Source of the DNA: an uncultured Pelagibacteraceae bacterium
GTDB lineage: Bacteria > Pseudomonadota > Alphaproteobacteria > Pelagibacterales > AG-422-B15
NCBI GenBank assembly: GCA_902614655.1
Contig: CACMLX010000001.1
Span: forward strand, 1 to 64,000
DNA length: 64,000 nt
Direction: 5' to 3'
The notes beneath the pieces are model-generated. The model worked only from the letters and a program-made list of their open reading frames with translations. It made no database searches and was not told the DNA's origin. Positions 1 to 9,918 of this stretch are shown here, piece after piece (positions within the stretch are counted from its first letter, which is position 1; each line of letters begins with the position of its first letter). The position numbers and the translations under genes are program-made.

Positions 1-366
1 GACTGGTATGTTCAATCTCGCGGTTTGCAATATACAAAATTTAGAAGTATTACAGCTTTATCAAAAGGTCAGACTCCAGGCCCAGAGCTATCAATAAGCA
101 AACTTGTTACAGCGTCAAAAATGCAAGATGTGTCAGCTTATGCGCTCGAACTGATGGATTCTTCAGGAATGGTACATCACGATCAAAACCCTGTATTAAA
201 GAACTTATTTCAAAATGGATATTTTTTCTCTGCGGCAATGAGAATTGCTGGTGGCACAGATGAAGTTCTTCGTAATATTATTGCAGAGCGAGTTCTTGGG
301 TTACCACAAGATGAAAGAGCGGATAAAAAAGTTCCATTTAACGAACTTCCTTCTGGCAAAAACTAA
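1..366 (+). CDS. acyl-CoA dehydrogenase, C-terminal part (5' truncated by window edge)
   Basis: Frame is open from base 1 (DWYVQSRGLQYTKFRS...); C-terminal motif MRIAGGTDEVLRNIIAERVLGLP is typical of acyl-CoA dehydrogenases. The TTG at 25 is unlikely to be the true start. Confidence 0.85.
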   Translation, partial: DWYVQSRGLQYTKFRSITALSKGQTPGPELSISKLVTASKMQDVSAYALELMDSSGMVHHDQNPVLKNLFQNGYFFSAAMRIAGGTDEVLRNIIAERVLGLPQDERADKKVPFNELPSGKN

Positions 367-373
367 GCTCTAA

Positions 374-1225
374 GTGTTTACAACGATATTTAGCAATGTT
401 GCCTCTGGCGACTTGCTATTTTCTGTAATGTTATTGGTTAGTACTGGTATTTTTGCTGGATTTATTGCAGGGCTTTTTGGAATTGGAGGAGGTGTAGTTG
501 TTGTACCTGCTTTATACTATATCTATACACTAGCAGAAGTAGATGAGAGTATAAGAATGCACTTGGCTGTTGGAACTTCCCTTGCAAATATTGTTCCAAT
601 TTCAATTATATCAGCAATAAATCATCATAGAAGAGGTTCAGTCAATTTAGATTTTTTAAAATTTATTTTTTTGTCATTATTAATTGGAGTGATTTTTGGG
701 TCGATAGCAGTATCCTTTCTTGAAGGTAGCAGCCTAATACTAATTTATTCTATAATCTTATTTTTTGTTGCTCTTCAATTTTTCTTTTGGAAAGATGAAT
801 GGAGATTTGCAGATAAATTTCCAAACAATTTAAAAGGTCATGGTTATGGATCAACAATTGGTTTTTTATCTGTAATAATAGGTGTTGGTGGTGGCTCAAT
901 AAGTATACCCATCTTAAAACTTTATAACTTCGATATACACCGTGCCATTGGAACCGCTGCTGGCATTGGAACAATAATTGCTGTTCCTGGTACAATTGGC
1001 TTCATTATAGCTGGAATTCAAAATAATGTATCTCTACCACTAACTTATGGATATGTAAGTTTAGTAGGTTTAATTTTAATAACGCCCATGACAATTATAG
1101 GCGCCCCTTTAGGAGTAAGATTTGCCCATTATCTCTCCAAAGGTAAATTAAGTTTTATTTTTGGTTTATTTATTTTATTTATGTCCATTCGATTCTTTAT
1201 TGAATGGGCATCATTAACATCATAG
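374..1225 (+). CDS. TauE/SafE-family sulfite exporter-like membrane permease
   Basis: GFIAGLFGIGGGVVVVPAL and the second-half repeat IGVGGGSISIPIL are TauE/SafE (DUF81) signatures; GTG start. Confidence 0.85.
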   Translation: MFTTIFSNVASGDLLFSVMLLVSTGIFAGFIAGLFGIGGGVVVVPALYYIYTLAEVDESIRMHLAVGTSLANIVPISIISAINHHRRGSVNLDFLKFIFLSLLIGVIFGSIAVSFLEGSSLILIYSIILFFVALQFFFWKDEWRFADKFPNNLKGHGYGSTIGFLSVIIGVGGGSISIPILKLYNFDIHRAIGTAAGIGTIIAVPGTIGFIIAGIQNNVSLPLTYGYVSLVGLILITPMTIIGAPLGVRFAHYLSKGKLSFIFGLFILFMSIRFFIEWASLTS

Positions 1226-2728
1226 TTTTTGGTCGTATTCTCCAACTTTACCAGTTTCATTTAAAAGTGTGTTAATGTATTTAAAAATCATTTTAACTTC
1301 TTCATTTGAAACAAGGCTTTCGATAACTATAACTAAAGATGGCTTATTTGATGACGCTCTGATTAATCCCCATGATCCATTGGATAAGCTAAATCTAATT
1401 CCATTTACTGTATTTGTTTGAACTATTTCACAATCAGCAACTTTTGTTTTATTTTTTTGGTCTTGAATTATTTTATTTATAATTTCATCTACGACCGCAT
1501 ATTTTTCTTCATCCTTACAGAAAGGCGCCATAGTAGGAGATTGATAGGAAGTATTTAAATTTGAATACAATTCAGACATACTCTTATTTTTATGGTGATC
1601 CAAATATTCAATCATCATAGAAGCTGATCTCAAACCATCGTCAAAGCCCAGTCCCAAGGGCTTACCAATGAAAAAATGACCACTTTTTTCAAAACCGCAT
1701 AAAGCATTTATTTCTTTAACTCGCCTCTTCATATGTGAGTGACCAGTCATCCACATATCAACAGTGCAATTATTTTTCTTCAAAATCTCATTATTAAAAA
1801 ATAAACCAGTCGACTTTACATCGATAACAAATTTTGAGCTTGAATATTTCTCAGATAAATACTCTGAAAGCATTAATCCTATTTTGTCAGAAAATATTTC
1901 ATTACCTTCATTGTCCACAACCCCAAGACGATCGCCATCGCCATCAAAAGCAAATCCTACATCTGCATTATTATCTTTTACGCTTTTTGCAAGATCATTA
2001 AGCATTGTTAGATCTTCTGGATTAGGATTATAATTAGGAAATTTAAAATCTAAATTGCAATGCAATTCAATTACTTCACATCCAAGGCTTCTTAACAAAT
2101 CAGGGGCAAATGCACCTGCTGTTCCATTACCACAAGCTAAAACAATTTTTAAATTTCTTTTTACTGATTGTGTGCCCTTTAGATATTTTAGATATGCTTC
2201 ACGAATACCATTTTTAAACTCGTAACCGCCGTTATTTGACGCAATAAAATCATGACTATTTTCAGTAATAGTTTTTATTTTTTTTATATCATCAGGACCA
2301 AATGTAAGTGATTTTTCTATTCCACATTTTATCCCAGTCCAACCATTTGCATTATGGCTTGCAGTTACCATAGCAAGACTATCGGTATCTAAGTGATGTT
2401 GGGCAAAGTATACCATTGGCGATAAAGCTAAACCAACATCGATTACTTTGAGACCGCTTGTCAATAACCCTTTTGTTAGATGGTACTTTACCTCAGTGCT
2501 GTATGATCTATAATCTTGACCAATAACGATTGATGAGCCTTGACCTTTAGAATTGCTTATATATTTTCCAAGGCTGTAACCAAATATTTCTAATCCTTTT
2601 TTGCTTATTTCTTCCGGATAAAGCCAACGTGCATCGTACTCTCTAAACCCGTTTGGAGATATTTGAGCCTTGTCTAAACTTTCGTTAAAATCAAAAGAAA
2701 GAGGTTTTTGATTTTCAAAAATTTCCAT
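1220..2728 (-). CDS. phosphomannomutase/phosphoglucomutase
   Basis: TASHNANGWTGIK phosphoserine loop, FAFDGDGDRLGVVD metal-binding loop, GFEKSGHFF sugar-binding loop. Confidence 0.9.
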   Translation of the reverse strand: MEIFENQKPLSFDFNESLDKAQISPNGFREYDARWLYPEEISKKGLEIFGYSLGKYISNSKGQGSSIVIGQDYRSYSTEVKYHLTKGLLTSGLKVIDVGLALSPMVYFAQHHLDTDSLAMVTASHNANGWTGIKCGIEKSLTFGPDDIKKIKTITENSHDFIASNNGGYEFKNGIREAYLKYLKGTQSVKRNLKIVLACGNGTAGAFAPDLLRSLGCEVIELHCNLDFKFPNYNPNPEDLTMLNDLAKSVKDNNADVGFAFDGDGDRLGVVDNEGNEIFSDKIGLMLSEYLSEKYSSSKFVIDVKSTGLFFNNEILKKNNCTVDMWMTGHSHMKRRVKEINALCGFEKSGHFFIGKPLGLGFDDGLRSASMMIEYLDHHKNKSMSELYSNLNTSYQSPTMAPFCKDEEKYAVVDEIINKIIQDQKNKTKVADCEIVQTNTVNGIRFSLSNGSWGLIRASSNKPSLVIVIESLVSNEEVKMIFKYINTLLNETGKVGEYDQKL

Positions 2729-2767
2729 TTTTTTCTTGCTTTGTAATTTCGAATATACAATAGTTTC

Positions 2768-2975
2768 AATGTTGGTTCACGTAAAGTGAATAACAGGGAA
2801 TAAGGTTTAAAGCCTTAACTGTACCCGCAACTGTAACTCTGGAATTTAAGTACAGATACCACTGATTAATCGGGAAGGTGTGCTTAAGTAGTGATGGAGA
2901 AGTCAGGAGACCTACCAACAAAGCATAGTCATCCACAAGTGATCGGGATAATCATTTGGACATTATGTTTGCGGT
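2768..2975 (+). promoter_or_regulatory. cobalamin (AdoCbl-type) riboswitch
   Basis: B12 box AGTCAGGAGACCTACC at 2901-2916; P1 arms TGTTGGT (about 2770) and ACCAACA (about 2914-2920); GCAACTGTA-type core; lies directly upstream of a TonB receptor. Confidence 0.9.
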
Positions 2976-2996
2976 GACTTCTAACTGGAGGCAAAG

Positions 2997-5228
2997 ATGA
3001 CTAAGATGACCAAAAGACTATTATTCTCAATAATTATATTTCTTACTTTTATTAATAATATAAGTGCTGAAACGCCGGAAATTCTCATAAACCCTAGCAG
3101 TGAAGAGTACACTCGACTTTCATCCGGCTTAGCTGGATCAAATATCACTATAATCTCAAAAGAAGAACTCAAATTATATCAAAACAAATCCTTGCCAAAA
3201 ATAATAGAAAGCTATTCAGGTATTTCTACGAGAACAACGGCATCTGGATATGACGGAGTATACACCACATTAGACATGCGGGGTTTTGGAGAAACAGCGA
3301 AATCAAATACTCTGATTCTAATTAATGGTAGACGCCTCAATGACGTTGATATGTCAACCATAAACTCTCATATACCCACAGAGAGCATTGAAAGAATTGA
3401 GATAATAAGAGGAGGATCAGCTGCGACATTGTACGGTTCAGGTGCAGTCGGAGGTGCAATTAACATCGTTACAAACAATAAGGATATAATTAATTCTCTT
3501 AAAACCTCAATTGGTTCATATGGCAATAAAAGTGCGGATATATCATTATTCACTAAAATAAACGATCAGAGTTCTGTTGGTCTTTTTGGATCTCAAACTA
3601 CAAACAGTAATTACCGAGATGCATCAGATTTTGATGAAAGTAATATTTTATTAAATATGAATCATAAAGTTGAAGATATAACTTTAAATATAGACGTGAT
3701 GTCGATGGAAAATGAAAAAGATCTCCCAGGTGGAAGAATCAAAGGGGGTGAAGTTTATAATTACCATATTTGTAACCGCTACGAAGACAGCAAGACAGCA
3801 AGAAACATAGGTGGAAGCACATTAGAAAATGGAGACTCATGTAATACGGAACGACGAGTAGATTATGCTAATACTGAAATGGACTCAATTAACGCCAGTG
3901 TTGTTGTTCCTCTAAATGATATGAATAAGATTTTTATTAACACTGGCTACAGAGATAAAACAGATAAATCTTTTTTCGGAGCCAACGCAAATACAGCGTC
4001 TACCCCAAATAACAGTGATAGATATACAGTCACAACAATCGACGGAAATACTTTTAATTCCAGATACGAGACAAAGCAAGTTAATGAAACTCACTCTAAT
4101 ATCTTAAGCATAGGATATGACTTTGCACATTCTTTTTATGACTCAACAAAACACAGAAAAGAAGATGAGGCAATGGGACAACAAATTTTTGCCAATCTAA
4201 AGGTCAGATCATTATATTTTCAAAATACTGCATATGTAAATGAAAGTGACCTTACAATTTCATTGGGGTATAGAGATGAAAAAAGTATGTTTGGAGCTCG
4301 TGATGACATCGATAAAACAGCTCCTGGTTTTGCTGACGTTGACTACGGTGAGTATGGAATTTACCCAGTCATTTATGATATGACAACTCATAACGATACA
4401 ACGAGCAATCAGGCATTCAATGTTGGTTTTGAAAAAAAATTAAATAGAGGTCTCTCTTTGTATGCAAGTTATGCCGAGTCTTTTCGAATTCCTAATATTG
4501 ATGAAAGAGTTGGCTCTTCGAACCTTAAGACAACCTTTGATCTAAAACCTCAGGAGTCTGAGGGTTACGATATTGGAGTCAGATATTTCACAGATAAACT
4601 TAATTTAGATGTTAGTTATTATTCAATCGATACAACAAATGAAATACAATATAGAAATGGTATAAATACAAATGTAGATCCGATTGAGCGTAAGGGCTTT
4701 GATATTGATTTTGGATATAGTCTTGATCAATCTAATAAGTTAAAGGGATCGTTTAGTTATACTGTTGCTGAGTTTACTTCCGGAACACTTACGCCGGGAG
4801 TAAGTACTTATGGAGAAACATTTGCACCTAATACGTGGCAAAATCTCTTAGGTGGAGTTGATACATTAAATTTAAGAGGTAAATCAGTACCACTTATTTC
4901 ACCAATACAATTTACTTTAGCTTATGAAACTGAAGTGAGAAACAATTTAACACTTGATTTAGAATTGAATTATTTAGATAAAAAATATGTTTCGAATGAT
5001 GAAGAAAATATAGAGCCGCAGATACCAGATTATTATATTGTAAATTCGTACTTTAGTTTTGATGATAAAAACTACACACTTAATTTTGGCGTAAACAATT
5101 TATTTGATGAAGCGACATACGATTATGCAGTTTCAAGTACTTTTCATAATGACGCACATTACGGATTATCCAATGTATACCCATTACCAGAACGAAATTT
5201 ATTCTTTAATTTTGGATATACTTTTTGA
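2997..5228 (+). CDS. btuB: TonB-dependent outer membrane receptor, probable vitamin B12 receptor
   Basis: Signal peptide, plug domain (IEIIRGGSAATLYGSGAVGGAINIVT), barrel ending in aromatic F (NLFFNFGYTF); preceded by cobalamin riboswitch. Confidence 0.8.
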   Translation: MTKMTKRLLFSIIIFLTFINNISAETPEILINPSSEEYTRLSSGLAGSNITIISKEELKLYQNKSLPKIIESYSGISTRTTASGYDGVYTTLDMRGFGETAKSNTLILINGRRLNDVDMSTINSHIPTESIERIEIIRGGSAATLYGSGAVGGAINIVTNNKDIINSLKTSIGSYGNKSADISLFTKINDQSSVGLFGSQTTNSNYRDASDFDESNILLNMNHKVEDITLNIDVMSMENEKDLPGGRIKGGEVYNYHICNRYEDSKTARNIGGSTLENGDSCNTERRVDYANTEMDSINASVVVPLNDMNKIFINTGYRDKTDKSFFGANANTASTPNNSDRYTVTTIDGNTFNSRYETKQVNETHSNILSIGYDFAHSFYDSTKHRKEDEAMGQQIFANLKVRSLYFQNTAYVNESDLTISLGYRDEKSMFGARDDIDKTAPGFADVDYGEYGIYPVIYDMTTHNDTTSNQAFNVGFEKKLNRGLSLYASYAESFRIPNIDERVGSSNLKTTFDLKPQESEGYDIGVRYFTDKLNLDVSYYSIDTTNEIQYRNGINTNVDPIERKGFDIDFGYSLDQSNKLKGSFSYTVAEFTSGTLTPGVSTYGETFAPNTWQNLLGGVDTLNLRGKSVPLISPIQFTLAYETEVRNNLTLDLELNYLDKKYVSNDEENIEPQIPDYYIVNSYFSFDDKNYTLNFGVNNLFDEATYDYAVSSTFHNDAHYGLSNVYPLPERNLFFNFGYTF

Positions 5229-5252
5229 TATAGAGGAGATATAAATTATTAA

Positions 5253-5771
5253 ATGCAAATTAATAAAAAAATTATTTTTGGTATTTCAATAGTATTTGTA
5301 TTGGCATTAAGCAGGGTACTGCCTCATCCTCCTAATTTTACGCCAATATTAGGAATGGCTTTTTTTGCAGGTGCCGTATTTGATAAAAAAGTATTGGCAT
5401 ATTTTATTCCAATTCTAGCAATGTTGGTTAGTGATTTATATTTAGGTTTTCATGCTGGTATGCCAATAATTTATTTTGCTATTTGTGTGTGTGTATTGAT
5501 TGGTACTTTTTTTCACTCAAAGTTAAATCTAACTACTTCATTTTTAGGAATTAGCGCAGGTGTAATATCTTTTTATTTAATATCAAATTTTGCTGTTTGG
5601 TATGGATCAGGAATGTATGCTTCTGATTTGAATGGACTAATCACTTGCTACATAATGGCCCTGCCATTTTTGCAAAATACATTTTTATCAAGCATTTTCT
5701 ATGGTATGGCCGCTTGTGTATTATATTTAATGGCTGATAAACATCTAAAATTTAGCGCAAAACAGGCCTAA
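5253..5771 (+). CDS. DUF6580-like small membrane transport protein (ECF S-component-like)
   Basis: LSRVLPHPPNFTPILGMAFFAGAVF N-terminal motif; about 5 predicted TM segments; 24 nt after the TonB receptor stop. Confidence 0.65.
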   Translation: MQINKKIIFGISIVFVLALSRVLPHPPNFTPILGMAFFAGAVFDKKVLAYFIPILAMLVSDLYLGFHAGMPIIYFAICVCVLIGTFFHSKLNLTTSFLGISAGVISFYLISNFAVWYGSGMYASDLNGLITCYIMALPFLQNTFLSSIFYGMAACVLYLMADKHLKFSAKQA

Positions 5772-5834
5772 AAGAATATTGAAAAGCTTTTTTTTTAACA
5801 TTATATAATTATAAATACAATTTTAGGAGATTCT

Positions 5835-7037
5835 ATGGATACCGCGTTTTCAAATGAAGATTTAAAGTTTCAAAGTGAAATAAGGGATTTTATTAAAACA
5901 AATTACCCACAAGAACTCAGAGATTCAATCAATTCAAAAAGAAAACTAGGTAAAGAACTCTCGAGAGAAGATCTTACGGCTTGGCATAAGATTTTAGGAA
6001 AGCACAATGGTTGGTCAGCACCAAGTTGGCCTAAACAGTATGGTGGGGCAGAATTTACTCCTACACAAAAATATATTTTCGAGCAAGAATGCGCAAAAGC
6101 TGAATGTCAATATATTATGCCATTTGGAATAAATATGGTCGGCCCAGTAATTTATACATTCGGAAATGAGGAGCAAAAAGCCCAACACTTGCCTGGAATT
6201 TTGAGTGGTGAAGTTTTTTGGTGTCAGGGTTATTCAGAACCTGGCTCAGGTTCGGATCTTGCTTCATTAAAAACGAGTGCCGTGAAAGAAGGTGACCATT
6301 ATATCGTTAATGGACAAAAAACATGGACTACAATGGCACAGTATGCAGATTGGATCTTTTGTTTAGTAAGAACCAATCCTGATGCAGAAAAACCTCAACA
6401 AGGCATTTCATTCCTTTTGATTGATATGAAAACTCCCGGTGTAACAGTTAGACCTATCAGGCTTATGGATGGAACTCATGAGGTGAATGAAACTTGGTTT
6501 GATAATGTCAAAGTTCCAGTAGAAAATTTAATTGGTCAAGAAAATATGGGTTGGACGTATGCAAAATTTTTATTAGCTCATGAAAGATCAGGTATTGCCG
6601 GTGTTGCAAGATCAAAGAAAGCAATAGAAAGAATAAAACAGATTGCTAGTTCTGAAATGTCATACGGCGAACCTTTAATTCAAGACCCAGCATTTAAAGC
6701 AAAAATAGCAGCTGCAGAATTAGAGTTATCAGCACTTGAATACACAGAATTAAGAACGCTTGCAAAGGACTCTGCTGGTAAAGGTCCTGGGCCAGAGTCT
6801 TCTCTTTTGAAGATTAAGGGAACAGATATTCAGCAAGCTGTTACTGAGTTGGCTATGGAAGCTGTTGGATATTACGCAAATCCTCACCTTGGCACGACTT
6901 TGAGTAATGAATATGTCGGTCCAGATTATGCTACTAATCTATCAGGAACATACTTTAACTTTCGTAAGGCATCCATTTATGGAGGATCTAACGAAATTCA
7001 AAGAAATATCATAGCTAAAATGGTCCTAGGTCTTTAG
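5835..7037 (+). CDS. acyl-CoA dehydrogenase
   Basis: WCQGYSEPGSGSDLASLKTSAV and YGGSNEIQRNIIAKMVLGL motifs. Confidence 0.92.
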   Translation: MDTAFSNEDLKFQSEIRDFIKTNYPQELRDSINSKRKLGKELSREDLTAWHKILGKHNGWSAPSWPKQYGGAEFTPTQKYIFEQECAKAECQYIMPFGINMVGPVIYTFGNEEQKAQHLPGILSGEVFWCQGYSEPGSGSDLASLKTSAVKEGDHYIVNGQKTWTTMAQYADWIFCLVRTNPDAEKPQQGISFLLIDMKTPGVTVRPIRLMDGTHEVNETWFDNVKVPVENLIGQENMGWTYAKFLLAHERSGIAGVARSKKAIERIKQIASSEMSYGEPLIQDPAFKAKIAAAELELSALEYTELRTLAKDSAGKGPGPESSLLKIKGTDIQQAVTELAMEAVGYYANPHLGTTLSNEYVGPDYATNLSGTYFNFRKASIYGGSNEIQRNIIAKMVLGL

Positions 7038-7080
7038 TACCTTTTGACATCTTTACTGTCATAACTTATAACGCTTTTTT

Positions 7081-8259
7081 ATGAATTTTGATTACACCGA
7101 GGAACAGACCTTGCTCGACAACATGGTTACTTCTTTTGTAAGAGATAATTATGATTGGGACACGCGTTGCAATATAGTTAAATCAGAAGAGGGATGGAAA
7201 GAAGAAAATTGGAAACAATTTGCGGAACTTGGTCTTCTAGGCGTTCCATTTGATGAAGCTTATGGAGGGCTTGGTGGCAAATCTGCTGATTTAATGATTG
7301 TAATGGAACAGTTTGGAAAAGGACTGGTTGTTGAACCATATTTACCAACAGTAATATTAGCTGGTGGGTTGATATCAAAACTTGGATCTGAGGAACAAAA
7401 GAATTCGATTATACCAGAAATAATCTCAGGCAATATAAGATGTGCGTTTGCATATGCAGAACCACAAAGTAGATTTGATTTAAATGATGTTAAAACGTCA
7501 GCAGTACTTAACGGAAATGACTATGTATTAAACGGTTTTAAGTCGGTGGTATTTGGAGCAGGCATGGCTTCACACTTAATAATTTCTGCTAGAACTGACT
7601 CAGAGCAAAGGTCTGAGTCTGGAATTACATTATTTATTGTTGATACAAAGTCTGAGGGACTTACACTGCAAAATTATCCAACAATTGATGAATACAGAGC
7701 CTCTGAAGTTATTATTGAGAATCTAAAAGTTTCAAAAGATAATGTTTTAGGAAAAGTTAATATGGCTTATGATGCCATTGAGGAAATTGTAGATATAAGC
7801 ACTATTGCTGCATGCTCTGAAGCAGTTGGTATCTTGCAAGTTTTAAAAGACTCTACAACTGAATATTGCAAAAATAGGAAACAATTCGGACAGTCAATTG
7901 CTAAAAATCAGGTTATACAACACCGTCTTGTGGATATGATGATTGAGTATGAACAGGCAAAGTCAATTCTTTACATGGCAGTCACAGCAGATTTGACTAA
8001 TTCAGATGAACGAAGAAGAACAGTGTCAGCTGCTAAAGCACGTATAGGTAAAGCAATAAAATTTGTAGGCGAAAGCGCTATTCAATTGCATGGCGGAATG
8101 GGCGTTGTTGATGAATATATGGTAAGCCACTATTTTAAAAGAGCGACAATGATTGGAGTACTATTTGGAAATACTGACTATCATATGAAAAGATATATGA
8201 CACTTACCCAATCTGGCATTCCATCATCTGACGAAGTAATTTCAGTTAGTGTTACTTAA
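7081..8259 (+). CDS. acyl-CoA dehydrogenase family protein
   Basis: Acyl-CoA dehydrogenase fold: CAFAYAEPQSRFDLNDVKTSA, IQLHGGMGVVDEYMVSHYFKRA. Confidence 0.88.
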   Translation: MNFDYTEEQTLLDNMVTSFVRDNYDWDTRCNIVKSEEGWKEENWKQFAELGLLGVPFDEAYGGLGGKSADLMIVMEQFGKGLVVEPYLPTVILAGGLISKLGSEEQKNSIIPEIISGNIRCAFAYAEPQSRFDLNDVKTSAVLNGNDYVLNGFKSVVFGAGMASHLIISARTDSEQRSESGITLFIVDTKSEGLTLQNYPTIDEYRASEVIIENLKVSKDNVLGKVNMAYDAIEEIVDISTIAACSEAVGILQVLKDSTTEYCKNRKQFGQSIAKNQVIQHRLVDMMIEYEQAKSILYMAVTADLTNSDERRRTVSAAKARIGKAIKFVGESAIQLHGGMGVVDEYMVSHYFKRATMIGVLFGNTDYHMKRYMTLTQSGIPSSDEVISVSVT

Positions 8260-8266
8260 ATAAAAT

Positions 8267-9169
8267 TTATTCAGCGAGTTTTTTAAATATGTGAGCTGTA
8301 TGTTCTGCTCCTGTTTTGAGCGCCTTACCATCATCCATATTCGATGCTTCAGCCCACTTTTCAGCTAACATATCCGCGTTAAGTTCATCGCCTTTGAGAG
8401 CGACACCTTGTGAATGAACTATTTCTGCAGAAGCAAATACACCAGCACCGGCTGATATCATCGCACCATTCGGTGCGTCTTCTGATGCCATAAACATAAC
8501 TGCAGGTGAAACAGTTTCAGGTTTTAAACTATCGAAAACTGCATCTGGCATTCCTAAATTTTCTGTCATTCGTGTTGCCGCAACAGGAATTAGAGAATTT
8601 ACTTTAATATTATATTTCATACCTTCAATTTTAAGAGTATTCATTAGTCCAACAACTCCCATTTTAGCTGCACCGTAATTTGATTGTCCAAAATTTCCAA
8701 ATACACCAGAAGATGAAGATGTCATGATAATTCTTCCATAATTTTGTTCTGTCATAATTGGCCAAACCGCTTTTGTACAATAAACAGAACCCATCATATG
8801 AACGTTTACTACAAATTCGAAATCATCAAGTGTTACTTTTGCAAACGACTTGTCTCTTAGAACACCTGCATTATTTACTAAAATATCAACACGACCAAAG
8901 GCAGCCATTGTATCATCAACTAATTTTTTCACGCCTGCTTTGTCAGTTACACTTGATCCGTTAGAAATTGCCTCACCACCCATGGCTTTTATTTCATCAA
9001 CTACATTATCAGCAGCTTCACTTGATCCACCAGTACCATCAACAGAACCACCTAAGTCATTTACTACAACTTTAGCTCCTCTTTTTGCAAATTCTAATGC
9101 GTGACATCTTCCAAGACCACCACCTGCGCCTGTGACTATTGCAACTTTATCGTTAAAACTAATTGTCAT
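8267..9169 (-). CDS. short-chain dehydrogenase/reductase (hydroxyacyl-CoA/17beta-HSD4-like)
   Basis: VTGAGGGLGRCHALEFAKRGAKVVVNDLGG, NNAGVLRDKSF, SNYGAAKMG. Confidence 0.88.
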   Translation of the reverse strand: MTISFNDKVAIVTGAGGGLGRCHALEFAKRGAKVVVNDLGGSVDGTGGSSEAADNVVDEIKAMGGEAISNGSSVTDKAGVKKLVDDTMAAFGRVDILVNNAGVLRDKSFAKVTLDDFEFVVNVHMMGSVYCTKAVWPIMTEQNYGRIIMTSSSSGVFGNFGQSNYGAAKMGVVGLMNTLKIEGMKYNIKVNSLIPVAATRMTENLGMPDAVFDSLKPETVSPAVMFMASEDAPNGAMISAGAGVFASAEIVHSQGVALKGDELNADMLAEKWAEASNMDDGKALKTGAEHTAHIFKKLAE

Positions 9170-9882
9170 GTATAACTCCTATCGATTAATTCCGTTAATT
9201 GAGAAAAATTGTTTATAACTAAATCAGCATCATTGTAAATATTTTTATTATCAGTATATCCATAACCCACCAAAACAACCGGCATATTTGCATTGTGACC
9301 TGCAATTAAATCTGTTGCACTATCTCCAATCATTATTGACTCATTTTCACTTACACTTAATTTTTTACATATTTCAATCAATGGAAATGGGTCAGGCTTA
9401 CTTTTTGCAAACGTATCTCCACCAACGAGATAGTCAAAGTAATGCAAGACTCCAAGTTTTTCCAATAACATATTGCTGAGTTTTTCCATTTTATTTGTAC
9501 AAACTGCCAACTTTAATTTTTTAGATTTTATATGCTTTAATACCATTTCAACATTTTCAAATAATACACTATCGTCATCAATATTATGCGTATAGTGAAG
9601 CAGAAATATTTTTAACATCTCATTAATTTTATTATCATCATGAGGAATATTTTTAGTTACTACGGTTCTTCGAATTAATTCACGAGCCCCATAACCAACT
9701 AAATTCCTTATCTCCTCCAATGTGACTAGTGGTTCATTCAGCTCTGATAGCATATAATTCAGCGAATTTTTAAAATCTGGAGCTGTATCAACTAGAGTTC
9801 CATCCAGATCAAATATGAAGAGCTTCTTATTTTTTAAATTCATTTTTTTAGTAAATCTCTGAAATAAAATTTTACGATACAA
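9166..9882 (-). CDS. gph: HAD-family phosphatase, phosphoglycolate phosphatase-like
   Basis: FDLDGTLVDTAPDF, VCTNK, GGDTFAKSKPDP, MIGDSATDLIAG motifs. Start may be an internal Met (MNLKNKKLFIFDLDG). Confidence 0.8.
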   Translation of the reverse strand: MYRKILFQRFTKKMNLKNKKLFIFDLDGTLVDTAPDFKNSLNYMLSELNEPLVTLEEIRNLVGYGARELIRRTVVTKNIPHDDNKINEMLKIFLLHYTHNIDDDSVLFENVEMVLKHIKSKKLKLAVCTNKMEKLSNMLLEKLGVLHYFDYLVGGDTFAKSKPDPFPLIEICKKLSVSENESIMIGDSATDLIAGHNANMPVVLVGYGYTDNKNIYNDADLVINNFSQLTELIDRSYT

Positions 9883-9918
9883 ATAATGGCATATTGGTTA
9901 TTTTCTAAAAAAAATTCA

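Noticed and set aside
5772-5834. AAAAGCTTTTTTTT as a terminator after the DUF6580 gene
   Set aside because: Stem is short and A/T only except GC centre, with no loop; not convincing.
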